64,000 bases of DNA from CAYJBH01 sp964370825 (GCA_964370825.1 CAYJKY010000015.1:1-64000); one strand, 5' to 3'. Positions 51,621 through 60,656 are shown, numbered from the stretch's first letter. Program-made: numbers and translations. The notes: a model not told the origin generated them from the letters alone.

Positions 51621-52958
51621 ATGAGTAGAATAGTTGTAATAGGAGCAAATCATGCCGGTGTTGCGGCAATCAATACAATACTCGATAACTATAAGGGAAA
51701 CGAGGTAATTGTATTTGACCGTAACAGCAATATAAGTTTTTTAGGGTGCGGAATGGCACTCTGGATAGGAAATCAAATTGACGGAGCAGAAGGTTTATTT
51801 TACTCCGACAAGGATCGGTTAGAAAAAAAGGGTGCTAAGGTTTATATGCAAACCGAGGTTACCGAAATCGACTATGATAATAAGGTTGTTCACGCCGTTG
51901 ATAAGAGTGGTAATAATTATGAACAGCCATATGACAAGTTAATACTTGCAACGGGTTCACTTCCGATTATACCGAATATTGAAGGCTCAGACCTTGAAAA
52001 TGTTCAGCAGGTGAAGCTATATCAAAACGCAGCCGAGGTTATCGAAAAGCTAAACACACAACAAGATATTAAGAATATTGTTGTTGTTGGGGCAGGATAT
52101 ATCGGAGTAGAACTTGCCGAAGCGTTTAAACGACACAATAAAAATGTAGTGCTTATCGACGTTGCCGACTCATGCCTTGCAAACTATTATGATACTGATT
52201 TTACCGACATGATGCGTGACCGACTTGTAAAAAATGGAGTTACAGTAGCCTTTAATCAATCGGTCAAAAAACTCAAGGGTGATGTCAAGGTGGAGTCTGT
52301 AGTAACCGATTCCGGCGAATATAAGGCCGAAATGGTGATTATGGCCATAGGCTTTAAACCAAACAATGCACTTGGAAAAGATAGTCTCGACCTGTTCCGC
52401 AACGGTGCATATATGGTTTCAAAAAATCAGGAGACAAGCATTAAAGATGTATTTGCTGTAGGCGATTGTGCCGTTGTATATGATAACTCTATTAATGATA
52501 TTAACTATATTGCACTTGCAACCAATGCCGTTCGATCCGGCGTTATTGCAGGACATAACGTTTGTGGTACACCACTTGAGACAATCGGAGTTCAGGGCTC
52601 AAACGGTATATGTATATGGGATTTAAAAATGGTGTCTACCGGTCTCACCCTCTGTAAAGCGTTAAAGAGCGGTTATGATGCCGTCGCCACCGACTTTGAA
52701 GATCTTCAAAAGCCTGCATTTATTAAGGATGAAAATGCAAAGGTAAGAATTCGTATTGTGTACGACAAAACAACAAGAATTGTTCTCGGTGCACAGATAG
52801 CATCAGACTATGATATTTCAATGGCAATTCACATGTTTTCACTTGCAGTACAAGAAAAGGTTACAATAGATAGGATGAAGCTTCTTGATGTCTTCTTCCT
52901 CCCCCACTTTAACCAGCCATATAACTATATTACCATGGCAGCTTTAACCGCAGAATAA
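51621..52958 (+). CDS. FAD-dependent NADH oxidase (Nox/CoA-disulfide reductase family)
   Basis: A 445-residue flavoprotein. The FAD site is IVVIGANHAGVAA with the conserved His11; the redox-active Cys43 is in FLGCGMALW, the form found in water-forming NADH oxidases. The NADH site is IVVVGAGYIGVELAEAF, and AVGDCAVVYD is the second FAD motif. The C-terminal dimerisation domain is complete. It should reduce O2 to water with NADH, protecting an anaerobe from oxygen and restoring NAD. AAAGGAT lies before the ATG. The redoxin gene upstream suggests an oxygen-defence pair, although each has its own signals. Confidence 0.92.
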   Translation: MSRIVVIGANHAGVAAINTILDNYKGNEVIVFDRNSNISFLGCGMALWIGNQIDGAEGLFYSDKDRLEKKGAKVYMQTEVTEIDYDNKVVHAVDKSGNNYEQPYDKLILATGSLPIIPNIEGSDLENVQQVKLYQNAAEVIEKLNTQQDIKNIVVVGAGYIGVELAEAFKRHNKNVVLIDVADSCLANYYDTDFTDMMRDRLVKNGVTVAFNQSVKKLKGDVKVESVVTDSGEYKAEMVIMAIGFKPNNALGKDSLDLFRNGAYMVSKNQETSIKDVFAVGDCAVVYDNSINDINYIALATNAVRSGVIAGHNVCGTPLETIGVQGSNGICIWDLKMVSTGLTLCKALKSGYDAVATDFEDLQKPAFIKDENAKVRIRIVYDKTTRIVLGAQIASDYDISMAIHMFSLAVQEKVTIDRMKLLDVFFLPHFNQPYNYITMAALTAE

Positions 52959-52975
52959 TGTATATCAGGTGGATG

Positions 52976-53956
52976 TTATTTCCAACCGAAATATCTCCTG
53001 ACCCTATAATCAATATAAACAAATACACCACAAATCATGCTCCATTCATTTTTAATGTAATGGGGCAGATTTTTTATCCTGAATGGATATTTCCTAACCT
53101 TTTTAAACATGCCAAATGACTCAAAGGTGCCTTTTATAAAAGGCTTTCCATATCCTCGTATGCAAAAAAACAACACCTTGATAAGGTAACCTATCAGCAA
53201 AAACGGTAGATTTACAATTAATAACAATAACGGGAGATTTTTATATGGTAATAAAATATTGTTTCGTCCGCTTTGTATGGATTTGAAATCGTTATACTTG
53301 CTTCCTGTGGTTGCACTGCAGATATGTTTGCATTTTGCAGTTGGACAAAAAACATTTTTATAGCCGGCATTTCTTGCACGCCAACCAATATCTACATCTT
53401 CAAGATATGCAAAAAAGTTTTCATCAAATAAACCGATTTCATTTAAAATAGATCGTCTGTAAAGAACTGCACCACCACAAGCTGTAAACACCTCACAGGG
53501 CTTGCTGTATCGCTGTGCATAAAGTCCGTCACCGCGCTTGCATGCCCAGCCGAATATGTTGACATAATCGCCTGCGTCATCACAAAGGGAACTATCCTTA
53601 AACTGCAACATTAAGGTGGCTACCGAAAATATATTTTCGTCTACATCCATAGCTTTTACAAGCTCAGATAGCCAGTCTTTGTCGGCAAAGGCATCGTTGT
53701 TAAAAAGTGCGACATACTCCCCTTCAGTACTACATATTCCGAGGTTGACAGCGGCAGAAAATCCGGTGTTTCGGTCAAGGTATATTCCCCTGACCGGCTC
53801 ACCGGTAAAGCTCTCGATAATCTCTCTGCTACCATCGGTACTTCCGTTATCGACAACAACAACCTCGATATCTTTATAACTACCGTCCAGTACCGACCGT
53901 ATACAGTCGTAAAGCCATTTTTCTCCGTTAATATTTGGAATTACTACTGCTATCAT
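52976..53956 (-). CDS. Family 2 glycosyltransferase
   Basis: A 326-residue GT-A fold glycosyltransferase. It starts MIAVVIPNINGEKWL and shows VVVVDNGSTDGSREII, the metal-binding NNDAF (DxD position) and DVDIGWRARNAGY near residue 200. Two hydrophobic stretches near residues 255-285 (LPLLLLIVNLPFLLIGYLIKVLFF) anchor it to the membrane. It resembles rhamnosyltransferases that build surface polysaccharide. The true start at 53956 overlaps the zinc-ribbon gene's stop as TGATG, so translation is coupled. The longer frame to 54067 is only overlap with that gene. Confidence 0.9.
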   Translation of the reverse strand: MIAVVIPNINGEKWLYDCIRSVLDGSYKDIEVVVVDNGSTDGSREIIESFTGEPVRGIYLDRNTGFSAAVNLGICSTEGEYVALFNNDAFADKDWLSELVKAMDVDENIFSVATLMLQFKDSSLCDDAGDYVNIFGWACKRGDGLYAQRYSKPCEVFTACGGAVLYRRSILNEIGLFDENFFAYLEDVDIGWRARNAGYKNVFCPTAKCKHICSATTGSKYNDFKSIQSGRNNILLPYKNLPLLLLIVNLPFLLIGYLIKVLFFCIRGYGKPFIKGTFESFGMFKKVRKYPFRIKNLPHYIKNEWSMICGVFVYIDYRVRRYFGWK

Positions 53957-54588
53957 CAGTAGGTAAAAAACATTGAAGGGGTGGCAAAGTAATTTCCGTA
54001 GGTGAGTAAAGATACTATGGCAATAACCAGGCTGACAATTGCAATTGCAATAATAATTCCCGCCCATATTAAAGCGGCTCTCGAAAAGTTACGACGACTT
54101 AAATTGATTTTTTCTGAAAAGCTCCATATTAACAACATTATTAGATTAACAAAGGGAATCGCCATTACCAACATCATCCAAAAATATGTAGAAGTTTTTA
54201 CCGGGGCATCATGACGACTGTCATTAAGTTTTGATGCCTCATTATGTGAATAGTGTGCCGACTCAACAGCGGGCATTTCTACCCTATCCTTTACAAAATC
54301 ATCAGCAGACACAGATACAGAAGGAGGTTTAGGTTCAAGGGTAATCACAATATTCTCATCGCTAACTGTCGGAGCATCATCTTCAACCTGCTTTTCAGCC
54401 TCATAGATAATCGTTTCGGTCTTAGGTGCATCGGCAGTTTGTGCTTCAACCTCTAAGGTTGTATCTACAACTGTAAATTCCTCAACTTTTTCCTCGACAG
54501 GTTTTTGCTCCGGAATATTAGCCGCCCCACAGTATCCACAAAAAGCAGCGTTTTCCGGTATTTCTTTACTGCATTTATTGCATGTCAT
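53956..54588 (-). CDS. Zinc-ribbon membrane protein
   Basis: A 210-residue protein. An N-terminal zinc ribbon (CNKCSKEIPENAAFCGYCG, residues 3-21) is followed by 110 acidic, probably disordered residues and two membrane segments (about 136-160 and 175-205). The ribbon should be cytoplasmic. The function is unknown; such proteins often act as assembly or signalling adaptors. AAAGGAA lies before the ATG. It is coupled to the glycosyltransferase gene. Confidence 0.8.
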   Translation of the reverse strand: MTCNKCSKEIPENAAFCGYCGAANIPEQKPVEEKVEEFTVVDTTLEVEAQTADAPKTETIIYEAEKQVEDDAPTVSDENIVITLEPKPPSVSVSADDFVKDRVEMPAVESAHYSHNEASKLNDSRHDAPVKTSTYFWMMLVMAIPFVNLIMLLIWSFSEKINLSRRNFSRAALIWAGIIIAIAIVSLVIAIVSLLTYGNYFATPSMFFTY

Positions 54589-54708
54589 TTTTTAATTCCT
54601 TTCACATAATTAAATATGTTGCTATTTTAACATATAAAAGGAACAAATGCAAATCATGCGACGGTATTTCACCTAATTTTCATTAAAGTTACAGCATCTA
54701 TTCCTTTT

Positions 54709-56580
54709 CTACATTTTGAACTCTATCATTGTATTGACGCCCTTAACATCACCTATCATTACCTTGTGTTTTTCTTCAATATTGAAAATATCAAGATTAT
54801 GACCTACCGAAAGATTGATTATCTCGGATATTCTATTTGCAATACTTTCACGAATCTCCATCAACTCCTGTTCGGATAATTTTTGATCGACCACACATTC
54901 CATATCTATGGTAATATTTCCTCTATCATAGCCTACCTCGGCAGCAATCTCATTAAGGCCTGCTACTGCCTCCTTTCCCTCGTAGTCGTACACAACAGCA
55001 ACTCGTTCTCTATCCCCCTGTAATGCAGATATTAACTCCAGCTGTTCTCTGTCAACAATAAGATTTTGTTCTCCATCCTTATAGAACACTGCTGATGTTG
55101 CAACAGCACCTTTGTATTCGAACACATCAATGACCGGAATATGTCCATCCATTTTCCCCTCATCATTAATTTTCAGTTTAAATAACTGCATGGACGGAAA
55201 TCGATTACTCTCGCTCTGTCTTAGTACCGAGTCGGTAGCATCAAGCAGCTTCCCCTCCTTTTCCTTCATAATACCTTCGTCGTATTCAGTCAGATATATA
55301 AAGGCATTTCCATCGGTCATCTTTGTTTCGTAGAGTTGTGGTATTAGCTCGTCTACTCCTCCATCAACAAAGCCTTTTCCAAGGATGATAAGTTCGCTCT
55401 GTCCCATATACAGCTCGCCATTAACCTCCTTTGACACGTCATATAATGCAGATGAAAATGTTTCACCCTCTCCGGATATCAATGAAACCGATGGGCCGTT
55501 TTCTTCGTATTCGGTACAGATTAATAGCGAAACCTTATACTCATCAACCTTATCCACAAAGGTCATTGTTACTGCGGCACGCTCCTGTAGTTCGGTACCT
55601 CCACAGCCAACCATAAAAAATAATGGCAGTATCACAGCAAGTTTAACAAGCCGCTTATAAGGAACGAGAAACAACACCGTTACCGCTATCGAGAGAATTC
55701 CTACAGTAGTTGCAAGCAGGGTTGTTGAGATGAGGTTAAACACTATTGCAACCACAGCAGACACGACAATTGCAATGTAATATCTTTTCTGGTTTAAAAG
55801 ATATGCCATCGAATTACTTAATGCCGAAATCTTCATACAGCTACCCAAAAACAGAAATGCACTTAAAATAATGTCAAGTCTTCTGAAGATCGACAGCTCT
55901 CCCACAATTGCAAGTGCATTTATCGAGACAGCAAAATTGTCAAGATTATTCCCAAACACTGCCTCTGCGAGTAGGCTGAAGACTGCAACAATAACAAAGA
56001 CAGCTATCAATACAACACCGGTTTTAGTAGGTTTTAGTTCGCCATCGTTTATGATTGAAAATGCCGGCACTATAATTGCAACCGAGAGGATTTCCTCTAA
56101 GCGTATGATTGATGTTGGATTAAACTCTTTATCTATATTAGAAATATCAAGTTCGGGAATGTTAAAAAGTGCTATTAACAATAAAATCGAACATAATAAA
56201 AATGATATAAATAAACCGGATGTCTTAACGGCGTTACTGTTAAGAAGTCCCGAATAAAATGCGACACCAAACATAATAATTGTAAGCGGTACAAACTCCG
56301 TCCGCTCCTGACTTGTCAGATTATAATAGCTGAAGGCATCGAAAACTGTTAATATCAGCCCCATACATATCGTGACTGCAACCGCCGTGCTCTTAAATGT
56401 ATTTAACCGTTCTTTACCGCGATAACTCAAAGGTAGCAACAACAGAAAGCCTATTAAAAGAGATATCGCTGATGTAGCTATAATCTCTGTAGCGGTGCGA
56501 GAAAATGTTTCACGAGAAAGCTGGGTAGACAAAATCACAACAAAAAGTAAACCGTAATACCCACTGTTAACCTTAGTCAT
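54709..56580 (-). CDS. Fused germination receptor protein: GerAB-like permease joined to GerAC-like domain
   Basis: A 623-residue protein. Residues 1-315 contain ten hydrophobic segments and resemble a spore-germination permease (GerAB; SRETF, VPAFSII and LGSCMKISALSNSMAYL). An eleventh hydrophobic segment (KLAVILPLFFMVGCGG) looks exactly like the lipobox signal of GerAC with Cys326. Residues 330-623 are a GerAC-type extracytoplasmic domain (YMGQSELIILGKGF, ADVL-like blocks, KLSEQELMEIRESIANRISEIINLSV). Normally B and C are separate subunits with A in one germinant receptor. The gene follows gerAA with an ATGA overlap. No stop or start lies at the junction, so fusion is the simplest reading. 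Confidence 0.8.
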   Translation of the reverse strand: MTKVNSGYYGLLFVVILSTQLSRETFSRTATEIIATSAISLLIGFLLLLPLSYRGKERLNTFKSTAVAVTICMGLILTVFDAFSYYNLTSQERTEFVPLTIIMFGVAFYSGLLNSNAVKTSGLFISFLLCSILLLIALFNIPELDISNIDKEFNPTSIIRLEEILSVAIIVPAFSIINDGELKPTKTGVVLIAVFVIVAVFSLLAEAVFGNNLDNFAVSINALAIVGELSIFRRLDIILSAFLFLGSCMKISALSNSMAYLLNQKRYYIAIVVSAVVAIVFNLISTTLLATTVGILSIAVTVLFLVPYKRLVKLAVILPLFFMVGCGGTELQERAAVTMTFVDKVDEYKVSLLICTEYEENGPSVSLISGEGETFSSALYDVSKEVNGELYMGQSELIILGKGFVDGGVDELIPQLYETKMTDGNAFIYLTEYDEGIMKEKEGKLLDATDSVLRQSESNRFPSMQLFKLKINDEGKMDGHIPVIDVFEYKGAVATSAVFYKDGEQNLIVDREQLELISALQGDRERVAVVYDYEGKEAVAGLNEIAAEVGYDRGNITIDMECVVDQKLSEQELMEIRESIANRISEIINLSVGHNLDIFNIEEKHKVMIGDVKGVNTMIEFKM

Positions 56581-58010
56581 TTTTCCTCCCCGATATAGTT
56601 TTTTATATTAAAACTCTCACCGTTTTTCACTCCGGAACGTAACAACCCATCGGAAATTCCATCATCGCCCATTGGTAAAATCGGCCTTGTATACGGTATG
56701 CCAAAGGAATGAACACCGCATATATTTAATAATACAACGGCAAAAAGCCCCGCAACAAGAAGTGGACCACCTACTCCGCCGGCGAGAATAAACATTAAGC
56801 GTAGGATAATTATCGGCTCATATAGCGAGGGAATTACAAATGCCGCAAGTGCCGAGAAAGCTATTACTATTAAAATCGGTGCCGACAGTATTCCCATCTG
56901 GATTGCCGCATCACCTACAATAAGCGCAGAAACAAGGCTGACGGAGCTACCTATCTGCTTTGGAAGCCTAAGCCCCGCCTCCCGCACAATCTCCAACAAC
57001 AGCGAAACGGTAATCGCTTCGATAAATAAAGGTAGTGGTGTCCCCTGTTCGGAAAATGCAATCTTATACATAAGCTGAACCGGAAGTAACTCCGGTGTAA
57101 AATTAACAATGGAAATAAATACTCCGGGTAGCAGTATTGCCAGGAAAAATGCAATATACTTTAAAAGGCGAATTCCACTTGCAAAGTAAGGTCTCGATGA
57201 ATAGTCGTCGAGACTTTGAAAATTTTCAGGAAAAAGATATGGGTATATAAGCGCAAATGGACTTCCCGCAACCATTACAATTATCTTTCCCTCGCACAGC
57301 TTTGCCGCTGCAGTTGCCGGACGTTCGGTACTTCCGGTTGCAGAAAATAAAGAGGGTTGCCTTTTTTGTATAAACGCTCCGAGATATCCGGAGTCGAACA
57401 CCATAGCAAGGTCAACTTTTTTTATCCGCGCCTTAACCTTTTGCAAAAGATCATCCGGAACCTGCCCTTTATGATAGCAAAGCATATACTCGGTGTCGTT
57501 AACTCCACCCAAAAAACCTGTCTCAAAGGAGAGTTCAGGCGATCGTATGAACTGCCTAAGTAGTGCCATATTCACCCTAAGATTTTGCGAAAACCCGAGC
57601 TTTGACCCCTTAATATTCCCCTCTCCCGAAACCTCTGTTACGGCATTTCCCGGGTATGCCTGAATACCAACGCCGAGCATGACGTCGCATCCTTCTATAT
57701 AAATAACAGCAAAACCTGCAAGCATCAAAAGGTTTAAATCTTCTCTCGATTTTACGTCAATTTGGCTTATAGGAATAGAGTTATCTTTTTTGAGATATTC
57801 AAGCATCTCCTGTGGCGTTAGAGACTGTTTTTCAACCTCGGAAAGGCGTGTCAACAGCACGAGCGAAAGATTTACGTCACTGGTTATGTTATCCACCTTC
57901 ATTATCAATAGATTACATTCGGCAATCCGCTTGATTAAAAAATATACGTCGATACTTTGTGAAAAGTATTCGCGCATTTCATCCCTAAACTCCTCTACAG
58001 ATTTTTGCAT
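56577..58010 (-). CDS. gerAA: Spore germination receptor subunit A
   Basis: A 477-residue inner-spore-membrane protein of the GerA family. The N-terminal soluble part (1-265) has the two-domain layout of GerAA. The membrane part begins after the signature ERPATAAAKLCEGKIIVMVAGSPFALIYPYLF and contains about five segments (AFFLAILLPGVFISIV, LMFILAGGVGGPLLVAG and others). It senses a germinant with the B and C subunits and starts ion release. AGGG lies before the ATG and a sigma-G-like promoter lies at 58044-58073. It overlaps the GerAB/GerAC fusion gene by 4 bases. Confidence 0.92.
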   Translation of the reverse strand: MQKSVEEFRDEMREYFSQSIDVYFLIKRIAECNLLIMKVDNITSDVNLSLVLLTRLSEVEKQSLTPQEMLEYLKKDNSIPISQIDVKSREDLNLLMLAGFAVIYIEGCDVMLGVGIQAYPGNAVTEVSGEGNIKGSKLGFSQNLRVNMALLRQFIRSPELSFETGFLGGVNDTEYMLCYHKGQVPDDLLQKVKARIKKVDLAMVFDSGYLGAFIQKRQPSLFSATGSTERPATAAAKLCEGKIIVMVAGSPFALIYPYLFPENFQSLDDYSSRPYFASGIRLLKYIAFFLAILLPGVFISIVNFTPELLPVQLMYKIAFSEQGTPLPLFIEAITVSLLLEIVREAGLRLPKQIGSSVSLVSALIVGDAAIQMGILSAPILIVIAFSALAAFVIPSLYEPIIILRLMFILAGGVGGPLLVAGLFAVVLLNICGVHSFGIPYTRPILPMGDDGISDGLLRSGVKNGESFNIKNYIGEEK

Positions 58011-58043
58011 ACATCTTCCCTATTTCTGAATTTATGATGAATA

Positions 58044-58073
58044 TAGTATCGCCAAATATCCTATATTCCATGC
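58044..58073 (-). promoter_or_regulatory. Candidate sigma-G promoter of the gerA operon
   Basis: On the minus strand GCATG (58073-58069), 18 bases, GATACTA (58050-58044). This matches the sigma-G pattern GHATR-18-CATHHTA with one mismatch. It is 34 bases upstream of the gerAA ATG. Germination receptor genes are sigma-G controlled in Bacillus. Confidence 0.5.
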
Positions 58074-58079
58074 ATGGAA
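58066..58079. repeat. 14-bp perfect palindrome on the candidate sigma-G -35
   Basis: TTCCATGCATGGAA reads the same on both strands and overlaps the -35 element of the gerA promoter, so a dimeric regulator could act there. Confidence 0.5.
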
Positions 58080-58095
58080 GGTGAATTTTGTACCT

Positions 58096-58116
58096 TTCGA
58101 GCAAAAACCGCTCGAA
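58096..58116. repeat. Inverted repeat upstream of the DUF421 gene
   Basis: TTCGAGC (58096-58102) and GCTCGAA (58110-58116) are perfect complements around 7 bases. A second small hairpin, CCACA-TTAC-TGTGG, follows at 58122-58135. They may be operator sites or leader RNA hairpins; no T-tract follows, so they are not terminators. Confidence 0.45.
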
Positions 58117-58172
58117 TTCCACCACATTACTGTGGCAGAAACGGACAAATTCAGGAAAGGAACACTCATAAA

Positions 58173-58820
58173 ATGTTTATTATCATCATCAGAACAACAA
58201 TAATATATATTTTTGTGTTAGTTATTTTGAGGTTTACAGGCAAACGTCAGCTGGGTGAACTGCAGGCATCCGAGCTGGTAACAACCATGATAATATCCAA
58301 CCTTGCATCTATATCCATAGAACAACAGAGCATTCCTCTTTTGGTGAGTATGTTGCCTGTAATAATTATTGCCTGCTATGAAATTTTTATATCGGCAATA
58401 ACCATCAGAAGCGCAAAGTTCGAGAGGTTTGTTGAAGGTGAGCCAAGAATAATAATGAAAAACGGTAGGTTTGTTCAGAAAACATTAAGACTTTTGCGCT
58501 TTACCGCAACCGAAATTCTCTCAGCACTTCGGGATAAAAATATATTCGATCCCAACTCAGTTTCAGTTGCACTTATAGAGCCTAATGGAAAATTGTCGGT
58601 TTATGCGACCGAAACAAAACCATTCCACAACGATGAAAAACCTCCTGCATCTGTTGTTGTGGACGGAATGGTTGTAAATGATGCACTTGAACTTTGCGGT
58701 AAATCCAAGGATTGGCTCATCGGCTATCTACATGCCAAGGGGATAACTACAAGAGATGTTTTAATTATGCTTGTCTATGATGATGAGAGCATCTACCTTG
58801 CCGAATATGAGATATATTGA
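58173..58820 (+). CDS. DUF421 (YetF-family) membrane protein
   Basis: A 215-residue protein with three N-terminal membrane segments (residues 1-70, IYIFVLVILRFTGKRQLGELQASELVTTMIISNLAS being diagnostic) and a soluble YetF-type C-terminal domain (KNGRFVQKTLRLLRFT, VSVALIEPNGKLSV). The function of the family is not known; several Bacillus members are expressed in the forespore. The ATG at 58173 has AAAGGAAC upstream; the longer frame to 58074 runs across inverted repeats and is unlikely. A DUF4363 gene follows after 69 bases. Confidence 0.88.
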   Translation: MFIIIIRTTIIYIFVLVILRFTGKRQLGELQASELVTTMIISNLASISIEQQSIPLLVSMLPVIIIACYEIFISAITIRSAKFERFVEGEPRIIMKNGRFVQKTLRLLRFTATEILSALRDKNIFDPNSVSVALIEPNGKLSVYATETKPFHNDEKPPASVVVDGMVVNDALELCGKSKDWLIGYLHAKGITTRDVLIMLVYDDESIYLAEYEIY

Positions 58821-58889
58821 TAGGCAATTTAAAATCGCAATATGCACCGTTTTACAAGTTAATTGATTATATAAAGGGGATTTAAGTAA

Positions 58890-59234
58890 ATGAGACGAAT
58901 TCCACTAGCCATGACGGTTATCGTAATAATTCTATGTATAATGACAGCGGCACAGCTGTTTATGTATAACACCTTTAATACACTCTCAGAACAGATTATC
59001 TTGATTGAGGAGGGAAACGGTGATGCAAGTGAGCTTGCTGAACAGCTAAAAACCACCTATGCCGAGCGACATAGATGGTTATTGATGGTTGCGGATAACA
59101 ACTTAATATTACAGCTTAGAATGGTAATCGACACCTTAGACCCTAATGCACAGCCCGAAGAAATAGCTGCGCATGTAAAGCACATTAAGGCGGAGCTGAT
59201 GAGGGTGGAAAGTCTACTTCTTTCCCTTCTTTGA
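58890..59234 (+). CDS. DUF4363-like small membrane-anchored protein
   Basis: A 114-residue protein with one N-terminal membrane segment (residues 5-25, PLAMTVIVIILCIMTAAQLF) and a helical extracytoplasmic domain (ELAEQLKTTYAERHRWLLMVADNN). It fits the DUF4363 family, which commonly follows DUF421/YetF genes in Clostridia. AAAGGGG lies before the ATG. Its 3' end overlaps the convergent nrdR by 21 bases. Function unknown. Confidence 0.7.
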   Translation: MRRIPLAMTVIVIILCIMTAAQLFMYNTFNTLSEQIILIEEGNGDASELAEQLKTTYAERHRWLLMVADNNLILQLRMVIDTLDPNAQPEEIAAHVKHIKAELMRVESLLLSLL

Positions 59235-59687
59235 TCTCTCACCCAGTAGATCGGTGAGTTCCTGCATAAAGCTGTCGAGATCGCCAAATTGACGATACAC
59301 CGAGGCAAAACGAACGTACGCAACCTCGTCAATCGCACGAAGCTCCTCCATGCAAAGCTCACCTATCTCGATGGATAAGACTTCACGTTTTAAGGTGTTG
59401 GATATACTCTGCTCAATTCTATCCACCGCCTGTTCAAGCTGTTCTACCGTGACCGAGCGTTTATCACAGGCACGCATTAGGCTGTTGAGAACCTTCTGGC
59501 GATCAAACGTCTCGCGAGAACCGTCCTTTTTCTCTACCATAACCGGAACGGTTTCTATAATCTCATATGTGGTAAACCTTTTTTCACATTCGATACACTC
59601 ACGTCTCCGACGAATTCGAACACCTCCGTCGGCGGGACGGCTGTCTAAAACCTTGGTATCCTCGGCACTGCAAAAAGGACATCTCAT
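59214..59687 (-). CDS. nrdR: Transcriptional repressor NrdR
   Basis: A 157-residue regulator of ribonucleotide reductase genes. The zinc ribbon is CPFC ... CIEC with the RRRRECIECEKRFTTYE block, followed by an ATP-cone domain (MVEKKDGSRETFDRQKVLNSLMRACDKR). It senses ATP/dATP and binds NrdR boxes. It has a good sigma-A promoter at 59717-59745. No ribonucleotide reductase gene is in the window, so its targets lie elsewhere. Confidence 0.96.
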   Translation of the reverse strand: MRCPFCSAEDTKVLDSRPADGGVRIRRRRECIECEKRFTTYEIIETVPVMVEKKDGSRETFDRQKVLNSLMRACDKRSVTVEQLEQAVDRIEQSISNTLKREVLSIEIGELCMEELRAIDEVAYVRFASVYRQFGDLDSFMQELTDLLGERSKKGKK

Positions 59688-59716
59688 AATAACTCCCTTT
59701 ACTTCTTTCTGTATTT

Positions 59717-59745
59717 ATTATATAATAAAAAAGATAAATTGACAA
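59717..59745 (-). promoter_or_regulatory. Sigma-A promoter of nrdR
   Basis: On the minus strand TTGTCA (59745-59740), 17 bases, TATAAT (59722-59717), 30 bases before the ATG. Confidence 0.75.
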
Positions 59746-59772
59746 GCGTATCAATAAAAAGAAAATGGGAAA

Positions 59773-60654
59773 ATGAAAAAATTTGTAGTTAAAGAGACAG
59801 AAAACGGTATGCGACTGTTGCGATTGGTACAGCTTTTGACATACAACCTTCCAAAATCTATGCTATATAAAAGTTTCAGAAACGGAAGGATAAAAGTTTT
59901 CGATAAAAAACAGAAGGAAAGCTACCGAGTTAAAACCGGTGATGAACTCTCCCTCTATATTAATGATGAGTTTTTTCATTCGGAGGAAATCGAGAGAAAT
60001 CCTTGCCTTAGTTTCGACGATATTTATATGGACGACCACATTGCAATTCTGCAAAAGCCCGCCGGTGTACTGTGCCACAGCGATGAGACCGGCGATGCCA
60101 ACCTGTTGGACGGATTTATTGCTCGTCACGGCACCGGAACATTTAAACCATGCCTTGTAAACAGGCTTGACCGAGGCACCGAAGGGCTTGTCATAGTGGC
60201 AAGAACCCACAACGCCGCAGAGCTTGTAGCAGAGCTTATCCGTGATAAAAGGGTTGTAAAAAGATATCTTGCGGTAACCGATTTACCTGTCGAAGGCTTG
60301 ATAAAAACCGGCTATAGCCGAGCCGACAGGATAACCGTCGCCACCGAGGGCGAGGAGATGATAACCGAGTTTAAAACGCTGAAATCGTCGGGAGGGTATC
60401 ACCTTATAGAGGCGATACTACACACCGGAAAAACCCACCAGATAAGAGCACAGCTGTCCTCACTCGGCGTGCATATTATAGGAGACAGAAAATACAATGC
60501 CAATAAAAATCCATTAAATGTTAAAAATCAGCTACTCTGCGCTTATGAATTGGTTTTTGAACAGGGTTTAAATAACGAACTCACCGGAATATCCGGAAAA
60601 ATATTTACGGTAAAACAATGTGAAACACTCAATTTTTTTAATAATCTAACCTGA
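59773..60654 (+). CDS. RluA-family pseudouridine synthase
   Basis: A 293-residue enzyme that turns uridine into pseudouridine in RNA. An S4-like N-terminal domain (15-70, YNLPKSMLYKSFRNGRIKVFDKK) leads to the synthase domain. It has the catalytic Asp in VNRLDRGTEGLVIVA, then KRYLAVT and LHTGKTHQIRAQLSSLGVHIIGDRKY. The target site in rRNA or tRNA cannot be read from sequence. GGGA lies before the ATG. It converges on the dockerin-protein gene with a 2-base gap. Confidence 0.9.
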   Translation: MKKFVVKETENGMRLLRLVQLLTYNLPKSMLYKSFRNGRIKVFDKKQKESYRVKTGDELSLYINDEFFHSEEIERNPCLSFDDIYMDDHIAILQKPAGVLCHSDETGDANLLDGFIARHGTGTFKPCLVNRLDRGTEGLVIVARTHNAAELVAELIRDKRVVKRYLAVTDLPVEGLIKTGYSRADRITVATEGEEMITEFKTLKSSGGYHLIEAILHTGKTHQIRAQLSSLGVHIIGDRKYNANKNPLNVKNQLLCAYELVFEQGLNNELTGISGKIFTVKQCETLNFFNNLT

Positions 60655-60656
60655 CG

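Noticed and set aside
59739..59744. TTGACA as a plus-strand promoter of the pseudouridine synthase gene
   Set aside because: No acceptable -10 lies 16-18 bases downstream; the same bases form the -35 of the nrdR promoter on the other strand.
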